This document shows positions 1-5,938 of a stretch of 10,660 nt of DNA, in pieces. The notes beneath the pieces were generated by a model. The model was not told the origin of the DNA, did no database searches, and saw only the letters and a list, made by a program, of their open reading frames with translations. How positions within the stretch are numbered: the stretch's first letter is position 1; each line of letters starts with the position of its first letter. The position numbers and the translations under genes are program-made. The DNA is from JBAWXE01 sp037144255. Lineage in GTDB: Bacteria > Bacteroidota > Bacteroidia > Chitinophagales > Chitinophagaceae. The stretch is from positions 1 through 10,660 of the forward strand of contig JBAWXE010000095.1 of assembly GCA_037144255.1 (NCBI GenBank). The letters are read 5' to 3'.

Positions 1-1
1 T

Positions 2-181
2 ATGATAGAAGATGAGAATAACCTGTACATACACTGTGCAGGTGGTTATCGTTCAGTAATCGCTGCTTCATTACTCAAACGTCAGGGTATACACAACCTG
101 CGCAATGTGCTGGGTGGTTTCGGCAAGATCAAACTGATACCTAACATGCCTATAGTAATACCTGCCTCTCAGGAAGTTTAG
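2..181 (+). CDS. Rhodanese-domain protein, C-terminal fragment (probably MBL-fold hydrolase with rhodanese tail)
   Basis: This is the last 59 codons of a gene that begins left of the window. The reading frame contains CAGGYRS, the rhodanese active-site loop: a catalytic Cys (residue 12 of the fragment) in a CxxGxRS-type cradle, preceded by the beta strand LYIH. It is followed by an ALLKRQG-like helix (AASLLKRQG) and LRNVLGGF, the usual end of a rhodanese fold. Rhodanese domains carry sulfane sulfur on the loop Cys as a persulfide. In Bacteroidota this C-terminal form often closes a roughly 450-residue MBL-fold (persulfide dioxygenase-like) protein with one or two rhodanese repeats. That parent architecture is inference, because the N-terminal part is not visible; a stand-alone rhodanese is the alternative. 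The ATG at base 2 is most likely an internal Met, not the start. Confidence 0.8.
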   Translation: MIEDENNLYIHCAGGYRSVIAASLLKRQGIHNLRNVLGGFGKIKLIPNMPIVIPASQEV

Positions 182-203
182 GCCTTAAATAACTGTATAG
201 TAC

Positions 204-236
204 ACAGAGGCTTGTAGATATTCTACAAGCCTCTGT
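204..236 (+). terminator. Perfect 15-bp hairpin after the rhodanese gene
   Basis: The arms 204-218 and 222-236 are exactly complementary over 15 bp around a 3-nt loop (TAT). The hairpin begins 22 bases after the rhodanese stop and lies upstream of the pirin promoter, the usual place for a terminator. No T-tract follows the right arm, so this is not a textbook intrinsic terminator. It may end transcription, protect the 3' end of the mRNA, or both. Confidence 0.65.
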
Positions 237-315
237 CAGTATTGGCCCACCTACTTTATAGATTTCAGTTAAGTCTACTTATTGAATATCAATGTATGTA
301 CATGTAATTTTAATG

Positions 316-323
316 TAACTTTG
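316..323 (+). promoter_or_regulatory. Candidate -7 promoter element for the pirin gene
   Basis: TAACTTTG matches the Bacteroidota -7 consensus TAnnTTTG at every fixed position. A start site about 7 bases downstream (near 330) would give a leader of about 20 nt before the ATG at 351. No clear TTTG is visible at the -33 position, so only half of the promoter is supported. Confidence 0.5.
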
Positions 324-350
324 TGTAACAATTCTCAAAAAGGAGTTTTT

Positions 351-1208
351 ATGCAAACAACCCGTACAGTGGCACAAATAGAAGCAGCCACAACGGCCAT
401 GGTAGGGCCTCATACAGTAAAGAGGGCCTTGCCCGTTCGTCACCTGAAGCAAGTAGACCCATTTATCTTCATAGATTATCTTGCACCCTACGAAGTAGCT
501 ACCGGTACAGGAACAGAACGTATACCACCGCATCCGCATGCCGGTTTTGAAGTAGTGACCTACCTGATAGAAGGCAAGGGTTTTCACAGAGATAGCATAG
601 GTAATGAACAACTATCAAGTGCCGGTGATATCAACTGGATGACATCCGGTAAGGGTATCATCCACTCAGAAGGCTCAATAGAAGAAAAGGAACTGACAAA
701 TGGGCGTAATAGTCTGATGCAGGTATGGATCAACTTGCCAGCCGCAAAGAAGTTCATAGACCCATCATTTCGCCACTATGCAGCAGCTACATTGCCTGTG
801 ATAGATAAAGGCAACACTTGGGTAAAAGTATTGATAGGCACCTATGAAGGGGTGGTATCACCTGTGAGTACATATACCCCAATGTACTATTACCACGTGA
901 AGGTAAAAGTAGGAGAAGTATTCTCCTATGCTGTAGACCCTGCGCACACAGCAGGCATATATGTGATGGATGGTAGTATGAAAGTACTGGACCATGCAGC
1001 TACTGCAGGTACAGTATTAGAAATGAATAATGATGGAGATACTGTAGCTGTAAGAGCCATAACAGACGTGACTTTCATAGCTTTTGGAGGGCTACCTATC
1101 AATGAGAAAGTAGTGAGCTACGGACCATTTGTAATGAATGATTTTGGCGAGATACAAAAAGCGATAGAAGACTACGAAACAGGCAAGATGGGATTCTTGG
1201 AATATTAG
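351..1208 (+). CDS. Pirin family protein
   Basis: This 285-residue bicupin is typical in length for pirins. The N-terminal cupin holds the four metal ligands of the family: His61 and His63 in PPHPHAGFE, then His105 and Glu107 in the IIHSEGS stretch, equivalent to the His-His-His-Glu iron site of human pirin. The nearby motifs VDPFIFIDYL, FHRDS and GDINWMTSGKGI are also pirin signatures. The C-terminal cupin (about 170-270) is more divergent, as usual. Bacterial pirins such as YhhW have quercetin 2,3-dioxygenase activity, but the physiological substrate is generally unknown and cannot be told from this sequence. The frame is open back to 282. I chose the ATG at 351 because AAGGAG lies at 340-345, homology begins soon after it, and a TAnnTTTG element lies inside the longer reading. 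The gene stands alone between two hairpins and converges on murA. Confidence 0.92.
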   Translation: MQTTRTVAQIEAATTAMVGPHTVKRALPVRHLKQVDPFIFIDYLAPYEVATGTGTERIPPHPHAGFEVVTYLIEGKGFHRDSIGNEQLSSAGDINWMTSGKGIIHSEGSIEEKELTNGRNSLMQVWINLPAAKKFIDPSFRHYAAATLPVIDKGNTWVKVLIGTYEGVVSPVSTYTPMYYYHVKVKVGEVFSYAVDPAHTAGIYVMDGSMKVLDHAATAGTVLEMNNDGDTVAVRAITDVTFIAFGGLPINEKVVSYGPFVMNDFGEIQKAIEDYETGKMGFLEY

Positions 1209-1232
1209 TTTTTAGTGAGTGGTTAAGTGAAG

Positions 1233-1259
1233 AAAGCCTGTACAATTTGTACAGGCTTT
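1233..1259. terminator. Shared bidirectional terminator between the pirin gene and murA
   Basis: The arms 1233-1244 and 1248-1259 form a perfect 12-bp stem with a 3-nt loop (ATT). The outer base pairs are AAA/TTT, so a T-run follows the stem on both strands (CTTTTCTTA on +, GCTTTCTT on -). The stem starts 24 bases after the pirin stop and lies 5 bases beyond the murA stop. One structure therefore appears to serve both convergent genes. Confidence 0.85.
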
Positions 1260-1264
1260 TCTTA

Positions 1265-2569
1265 TTATATCCTACGAATGTCGGCACCCAAGGCATTGAG
1301 GCGTTCATCTATACGTTCGTAACCACGGTCTATTTGATGTATGTTCTGTATAGTGCTTTTACCCTGTGCTGATAGTGCTGCTATGAGCAGTGCTACACCT
1401 GCACGAATATCCGGCGATACCATATTGATACCGCGAAGAGGTACTTGCCTGTTCAGACCTATGACCACAGCACGGTGCGGATCGCATAGTACGATCTGTG
1501 CACCCATTTCTATGAGTTTATCTACAAAGAACAAGCGGCTTTCAAACATCTTTTGATGTACAAGAACGGTACCCTTGGCTTGTGTAGCTATCACCAATAC
1601 AATACTAAGCAGATCGGGTGTAAAGCCCGGCCATGGATGATCGTAGACGGTGAGTATAGAACCATCTATAAACGTTTGAATGCGGTAACTATCCTGTGCA
1701 GGTATGTAGATATCATCGCCGGTAATAGAGAAATCAATACCTAAGCGATGGAATGTTTCCGGTATGATACCCAGGTGTTCTACATTCACATTCTTGATAG
1801 TGAGTTCACTTTGGGTCATTGCAGCAAGCCCTATAAAAGAACCTACTTCTATCATATCAGAAAGTAAACGATGTTCACAACCAGTAAGTTTTGCTACACC
1901 CTCAACGCGAAGCATATTAGAACCGATACCGGTAATCGTTGCTCCCATGCGGTTGAGCATATGGCAGAGCTGTTGCACATAGGGTTCGCAGGCAGCATTG
2001 TATAAAGTGGTTACCCCTTCTGCCAGCACTGCAGCCATTACCAAATTGGCAGTACCGGTTACAGAAGGTTCTTCCATCAACAGGTCGGCACCGCGGAGAC
2101 CCTTACCATCCAGAATGAACAGATGTTCTTCGGAATCATAATCGAAATGCACACCCATTTTCTCGAAACCACGTATGTGAGTATCGAGCCTGCGGCGGCC
2201 TATTTTATCGCCACCGGGTTGTGGTATATGTGCTTTTCGAAAACGAGCCAGCATAGGGCCTGCCAGCATCACAGTGCCACGCAGTTTGCCGGATTTTTTC
2301 TTGAACACATCGCTGATGAAATGATCAGGATTAATATTATCTGCTTGTAGAATAATTGTATTGGGAGTAGGCCGATCAATACGTACACCCATATCGCTTA
2401 ATAGCTCTATGAGCATGTTCACATCTACAATGTCAGGAACATTGTGGAGTGTTACTTGTTGATCTGTAAGCAATACAGCGCATAACACCTGTAACGCTTC
2501 ATTTTTAGCTCCCTGCGGTGTGATGGTGCCTTTGAGTTGGCGACCTCCGCGAATTTCGAAAGCGTTCAT
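1265..2569 (-). CDS. murA: UDP-N-acetylglucosamine 1-carboxyvinyltransferase (MurA), Cys-to-Asp active site
   Basis: MurA transfers enolpyruvate from PEP to UDP-GlcNAc, the first committed step of peptidoglycan synthesis in the cytoplasm. At 434 residues it is slightly longer than the usual 417-430 and covers the whole EPSP-synthase-like fold. Lys22-Asn23 (GAKNEAL) match the substrate-binding pair of the E. coli enzyme. PWPGFTPD supplies the conserved catalytic Asp (319), and SPDIRAG supplies the late Arg (389). The loop that normally reads PGGCxIGxRPxDxH reads PGGDKIGRRRLDTH here, so the catalytic/fosfomycin-target Cys is Asp121. This substitution is known in natural MurAs such as that of Mycobacterium tuberculosis; it keeps activity and prevents covalent fosfomycin inactivation. 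The ATG lies 14 bp after the DUF4290 stop without a clear Shine-Dalgarno, which suggests co-transcription. The bidirectional terminator follows the stop directly. Confidence 0.96.
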   Translation of the reverse strand: MNAFEIRGGRQLKGTITPQGAKNEALQVLCAVLLTDQQVTLHNVPDIVDVNMLIELLSDMGVRIDRPTPNTIILQADNINPDHFISDVFKKKSGKLRGTVMLAGPMLARFRKAHIPQPGGDKIGRRRLDTHIRGFEKMGVHFDYDSEEHLFILDGKGLRGADLLMEEPSVTGTANLVMAAVLAEGVTTLYNAACEPYVQQLCHMLNRMGATITGIGSNMLRVEGVAKLTGCEHRLLSDMIEVGSFIGLAAMTQSELTIKNVNVEHLGIIPETFHRLGIDFSITGDDIYIPAQDSYRIQTFIDGSILTVYDHPWPGFTPDLLSIVLVIATQAKGTVLVHQKMFESRLFFVDKLIEMGAQIVLCDPHRAVVIGLNRQVPLRGINMVSPDIRAGVALLIAALSAQGKSTIQNIHQIDRGYERIDERLNALGADIRRI

Positions 2570-2583
2570 GTGATGGCTGTATT

Positions 2584-3330
2584 TTATTTAGGTTTGTTCT
2601 TGTTGAATTTACGGTTTTTATTGAAACCATTATTATTATCAAAACTGCGTTGGTTGTTTTGTCCGTCTCTGCCACCATCTCTACCGCCGCCGCCGGGTCT
2701 GCCGCCACCGCCTTTGAAGTTGCGGTTATTGCCACCTTTGAAATTGCGACTATTTTGACCTTCTCTACCACCATTGTTATTGGTTCTGGTGTCCAGATGT
2801 ACACGGTAACCACCGGTCTCGTAGGTCATCTCGCCTTTACTAAGTATGGCCAATTCATTTTTGATCATATCATCGTGTACAGGTTCTTTATGCCAGTTGG
2901 TATAAGCTAGCTTCATATAATAACCTATGGCCTGAGTGAAACCTTGTTTCTTATCCTTGTCAGTTTCAGCCATTCCTTTTTCCAGCAGCGATTCTAGGTT
3001 TCTACCTAAGTGTCGATGAGAGATATCTTTTTGAGGATAAGGGATCACTTCCGGTTTTTTGAAAACCTGTTCAGGAGTAGGAGCAGGATAGGGAGCATCT
3101 ACATCCAGTTTGAAATCTGTCATTTGGTACAGATGATCCCAAAGTTTGTGTTTGTAATCCTCGATGGTCTTCAAATGAGGATTGAGAGTACCCATCAGCT
3201 CTATGATGGCTTCGGCATTGCGTAAACGTCTGGCCCTGTCATCGATAGTAACGAGGTATTCCACCATCCGTTGCACATTTCTCCCATATTCGGGCATCAG
3301 CATTTTACTGCGTGTAGTATTATATTCCAT
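2584..3330 (-). CDS. DUF4290 domain protein with Gly/Arg/Asn-rich tail
   Basis: This is a 248-residue protein of unknown function. Residues 1-180 look like the Bacteroidota-specific DUF4290 domain: the opening MEYNTTR with PEYGRNVQRMVEYL is characteristic, followed by predicted helices (DDRARRLRNAEAIIELMG) and a basic IGYYMKLAYTNWHKEP segment. Residues 181-248 are low complexity, almost only G, N, R, K, F, D and Q, with RNFKGG twice (195-200 and 203-208), RDGG/RDGQN repeats and a basic end (FNKNRKFNKNKPK). The tail resembles RGG-type RNA-binding or disordered tails. No signal peptide or membrane segment is seen, so it is probably cytoplasmic. The frame is open to 3465, but the family's conserved start and a TAnnTTTG element upstream favour the ATG at 3330. 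It precedes murA by 14 bp; this pairing is, to my knowledge, common in the phylum. A role in envelope growth is a guess from context. Confidence 0.87.
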   Translation of the reverse strand: MEYNTTRSKMLMPEYGRNVQRMVEYLVTIDDRARRLRNAEAIIELMGTLNPHLKTIEDYKHKLWDHLYQMTDFKLDVDAPYPAPTPEQVFKKPEVIPYPQKDISHRHLGRNLESLLEKGMAETDKDKKQGFTQAIGYYMKLAYTNWHKEPVHDDMIKNELAILSKGEMTYETGGYRVHLDTRTNNNGGREGQNSRNFKGGNNRNFKGGGGRPGGGGRDGGRDGQNNQRSFDNNNGFNKNRKFNKNKPK

Positions 3331-3454
3331 GAAAAATTGAGATAGATCAGTTAATAAAAACTCTAAAAACAAAAAAGCATAATCAGTTGAAAGAAGCTTG
3401 GTAAGTCTTTTCCTGTTTGGAGGGATGGAAAATATTACCGGGGTATGCTTAGAG

Positions 3455-3462
3455 CAAATATA
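3455..3462 (-). promoter_or_regulatory. Candidate -7 element for the DUF4290-murA operon
   Basis: On the minus strand the sequence is TATATTTG, a full match to TAnnTTTG. The predicted start site near 3448 gives a leader of about 118 nt before the DUF4290 ATG. I see no convincing -33 TTTG at the usual distance. The position falls between the two divergent genes, where a promoter is required. Confidence 0.45.
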
Positions 3463-3496
3463 CATTAAATGAGATAATTAATTGACCATATTCTTC

Positions 3497-3504
3497 TAAA
3501 TTCG
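3497..3504 (+). promoter_or_regulatory. Weak candidate -7 element for the dehydrogenase gene
   Basis: TAAATTCG matches TAnnTTTG at all but one fixed position and lies 15 bases before the ATG at 3520, giving a leader of only about 10 nt. A TTG at 3482-3484 is closer than the normal -33 spacing. It is supported mainly by its position in the divergent intergenic region. Confidence 0.25.
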
Positions 3505-3519
3505 CCACAAATCATTCAT

Positions 3520-4308
3520 ATGCTCTCTTTGAACTTACAAGGTAAGAATGCGCTGGTAGCAGGCAGTACACAAGGTATTGGGCTGGCTTCGGCACAAGCA
3601 CTGGCATCCTTGGGTGCTAATTGTGTATTAATAGCGCGTAATGAAGCCTCATTACAAGCGGCTGTAGCTACACTGGATACCGGCAAGGGGCAAAAGCACC
3701 AATATCTTATTGCAGATTTTCAACATTCGGAACAAGTTGGTAAAGTAATAGAGGCTTTTGTGAAGGATCATACTATACATATACTGATAAATAATAGCGG
3801 CGGACCAACTGCAGGACCAATTGTGGAAGCAAAACAGGAATCTTTTCTGCAAGCCTTTCAACAACATTTAATATGTAATCATTTGCTGGCTACATTTGTT
3901 ATACCCGGTATGAAAGCGGCTAAATACGGACGTATAATAAATATCATTTCTACATCGGTAAGAATACCATTGAAAGGACTAGGTGTTTCTAATACTATCA
4001 GAGGTGCCGTAGCATCCTGGTCTAAAACTATGGCCAATGAATTGGGTGCATTTGGTATTACGGTGAACAATGTATTGCCCGGTGCAACGGCTACGGGCAG
4101 ACTGGAAGCTATCATCAACAATAAAGTAGCTAAAACAGGAGCTGCACAAGAAGCTGTAGAGAAAGAAATGCTGGAAGAAATACCGGCCAAGCGTTTTGGT
4201 CAACCCGAGGAGATAGCAGCCATGGTAGCCTTTCTAGCCTCTCCGGCAGCCGGATATGTGAATGGTGTAAGTATACCTGTTGATGGCGGACGAACAGGTA
4301 CTATTTAG
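3520..4308 (+). CDS. Short-chain dehydrogenase/reductase-like protein lacking YxxxK
   Basis: This 262-residue Rossmann-fold protein is SDR-sized. The nucleotide-binding turn GSTQGIG (15-21) corresponds to TGxxxGxG, with Ala-Gly-Ser replacing the usual Thr-Gly start. NNSGG (91-95) is the NNAG motif, IISTS (142-146) carries the active-site Ser, and VNNVLPGATATGR plus the C-terminal YVNGVSIPVDGG are as in 3-oxoacyl-ACP reductase-like members. The catalytic Tyr-x3-Lys is absent: 13 residues after Ser144 the sequence is SNTIR (Ser157, Arg161). This fits a FabG-like subgroup known to have an imperfect catalytic tetrad. Annotation as FabG would therefore be unsafe; the protein may bind NAD(P)H and use another chemistry, or act without classic reductase activity. 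The gene is monocistronic, divergent from DUF4290-murA, with no strong Shine-Dalgarno and no convincing terminator after it. Confidence 0.9.
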   Translation: MLSLNLQGKNALVAGSTQGIGLASAQALASLGANCVLIARNEASLQAAVATLDTGKGQKHQYLIADFQHSEQVGKVIEAFVKDHTIHILINNSGGPTAGPIVEAKQESFLQAFQQHLICNHLLATFVIPGMKAAKYGRIINIISTSVRIPLKGLGVSNTIRGAVASWSKTMANELGAFGITVNNVLPGATATGRLEAIINNKVAKTGAAQEAVEKEMLEEIPAKRFGQPEEIAAMVAFLASPAAGYVNGVSIPVDGGRTGTI

Positions 4309-4607
4309 AGTGTCTTTGTATGTGAATTTCGGGGCTGCCAATAAATAAATTTCTCTGAATTTTTAGATGATATTGAACATATTGCGCTTTTCAAATTGTA
4401 TAAAAACGCACTATTTTTTAGTGACATAAAAATGACATTAAGAAAAAAATAGGAGTGAAAAATCGGCTGAAACCCGCGTCAGTACTGAGAAAATTTTTTT
4501 ATAAAATGTGTATAAAGTTTGGTTATAGTTTCATAGTTTTGCCCCTGCTTTGTCTAAAAGGAAAGTTAATTTTCAAATTTATTCCTGTGTCAGAATATAT
4601 TAACCCG
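4309..4607. other. Gene-free region upstream of actA
   Basis: These 299 AT-rich bases hold no gene I can support. They contain a weak 5-bp hairpin (4409-4413 with 4419-4423) and the candidate actA promoter. The actA frame stays open back to a GTG at 4455, but the 51 residues this would add show no domain and would bury the signal peptide, so I treat the stretch as untranslated. Confidence 0.7.
4534..4541 (+). promoter_or_regulatory. Candidate -7 element for the act operon
   Basis: TAGTTTTG matches TAnnTTTG fully. The predicted start near 4548 gives a leader of about 60 nt before the ATG at 4608. A TTTG at 4518-4521 lies upstream but with only a 12-base gap, shorter than the usual spacing of about 19. 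It is the best promoter candidate for actABC. Confidence 0.5.
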
Positions 4608-5867
4608 ATGTTACGGAGAATTGCCCAGTCTACTTTCGCATTGATCGTTGTCTTGCTATTAAGCAATTTTTCGGCTTTTGCAGCACCAGATGGTAAAGCT
4701 CTTTTCCAGTCAAATTGCGCTGCTTGTCATAATCCGCTCAAGGACGCTACTGGTCCGGCTTTGCAGGGTATTGACAAAACCTTCCCTAGTAAGGAATGGG
4801 GCTACAAATGGATCCATAACTCTGCTGCACTGATAGCTGCCGGAGATAAGGATGCCACTACCATTTACAACAAGTTCAACCACACAGCTATGACAGCTTT
4901 CCCTCAGTTAACTACTGAGGAGATAGATGCCATATTAAAATATGTGGATGATTATAAAGCTCCAGTTGCTGCAGCGCCTGCTGCCGGTGGAGAAGCTAAT
5001 GAAACAGCCTCTGAAAATTCTTGGGTATATACCATTATCACTATCGCGCTGGTACTGTTAGTGATCATCCTTTGGAAAGCCAATAACGGTCTGCGTCGTA
5101 TCGCAAATGAAAAAGTAGGATTACCTACAGAAAAAGAAATTCCTGTTTACCGTAACAAACTGTTCATTGCTATCACTACCATAGTAGTATTGATACTGGC
5201 AGGTTACTGGATGGTAAATGGTGCGGTGAATATGGGTCGCCAACAAAACTACCAACCATTACAACCGATATTCTATTCTCACAAAGTACACGCAGGTATC
5301 AATCAGATCAATTGTCTGTATTGCCACGCAGGTGCTGAAAAGAGCCGTCAGGCTATGATCCCTTCATCTAACGTATGTATGAACTGTCACAAACAGATCA
5401 ACGAATACACAGGTGCAAAAGATCATCAGTTAGTAACATCAGAAGGTACGCATATAGACGGTACTGCTCAAATTCAAGAATTATACAAGTATGCCGGTTG
5501 GGATCCTGCTAAGAAGGATTACAAACGTGATGAAAAAGGAAAGATCATGGCAACACCTATACAATGGGTGAAGATCCACAATCTGCCTGATCACGTATAC
5601 TTCAACCACTCACAACACGTAAAAGTGGGTAAAGTACAATGTCAACGTTGCCATGGACCCATACAAGATATGGATGAAGTTTACCAATTCTCTCCATTAT
5701 CAATGGGTTGGTGCGTGAATTGTCACCGTCAGACAGAAGTACAATTTGCGGACAACAATTACTACAAGATCTTTGAAAAATATCACGAAGAATTGAAATC
5801 CGGAAAGCGTACCAAAGTAACCGTTGATGATATCGGCGGTACTGAGTGTCAACGTTGCCACTATTAA
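4608..5867 (+). CDS. actA: Alternative complex III subunit ActA: monoheme domain, two TM helices, pentaheme cytochrome c
   Basis: ActA is the multiheme cytochrome of the quinol:cytochrome c/oxidase oxidoreductase ACIII. The 419-residue precursor starts with a Sec signal peptide (1-25, SAFA before APDG). Residues 26-118 form a class I cytochrome c domain with CAACH (37-41) and a likely distal Met95 in MTAF. An Ala/Gly-rich linker follows, then TM helices at about 139-156 and 185-204. The C-terminal periplasmic part has five more CxxCH motifs with Cys pairs 236/239, 257/260, 345/348, 369/372 and 414/417; the last ends one residue before the stop. The C-terminal five match the pentaheme ActA known from Rhodothermus marinus. 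Several non-motif His residues (HKVHAG, FNHSQH) could be distal ligands. I start at 4608, not at the open GTG at 4455, because the signal peptide begins there and a -7 element lies upstream. actB follows after 71 bp. Confidence 0.92.
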   Translation: MLRRIAQSTFALIVVLLLSNFSAFAAPDGKALFQSNCAACHNPLKDATGPALQGIDKTFPSKEWGYKWIHNSAALIAAGDKDATTIYNKFNHTAMTAFPQLTTEEIDAILKYVDDYKAPVAAAPAAGGEANETASENSWVYTIITIALVLLVIILWKANNGLRRIANEKVGLPTEKEIPVYRNKLFIAITTIVVLILAGYWMVNGAVNMGRQQNYQPLQPIFYSHKVHAGINQINCLYCHAGAEKSRQAMIPSSNVCMNCHKQINEYTGAKDHQLVTSEGTHIDGTAQIQELYKYAGWDPAKKDYKRDEKGKIMATPIQWVKIHNLPDHVYFNHSQHVKVGKVQCQRCHGPIQDMDEVYQFSPLSMGWCVNCHRQTEVQFADNNYYKIFEKYHEELKSGKRTKVTVDDIGGTECQRCHY

Positions 5868-5938
5868 AGAAGACAGTTACAGAGATACTTTTTATTAAAT
5901 AAAAATTATTCGGAACCATATTATACCGGATTGAACGT

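Noticed and set aside
282..350. N-terminal extension of the pirin frame (23 residues)
   Set aside because: A promoter-like element and the AAGGAG site lie within it, and the pirin homology begins after 351.
2505..2813. Minus-strand 102-codon frame overlapping murA and the DUF4290 tail
   Set aside because: It is an out-of-frame reading of the Gly/Arg-rich tail; its repeats come from the low-complexity DNA.
3331..3465. 45-residue N-terminal extension of the DUF4290 frame
   Set aside because: The family's characteristic MEYNT start is at 3330, and a -7 element overlaps the beginning of the extension.
4409..4423. Short hairpin after the dehydrogenase gene (CACTA/TAGTG around a T5 loop)
   Set aside because: A 5-bp stem without a following T-run is too weak to call a terminator.
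4455..4607. GTG start giving 51 extra residues on ActA
   Set aside because: It would place the signal peptide internally, shows no recognisable domain, and contains the likely promoter.
5889..5905. 7-bp inverted repeat in the actA-actB gap
   Set aside because: It is made only of A and T in an AT-rich gap, so it is expected by chance and too unstable to matter.
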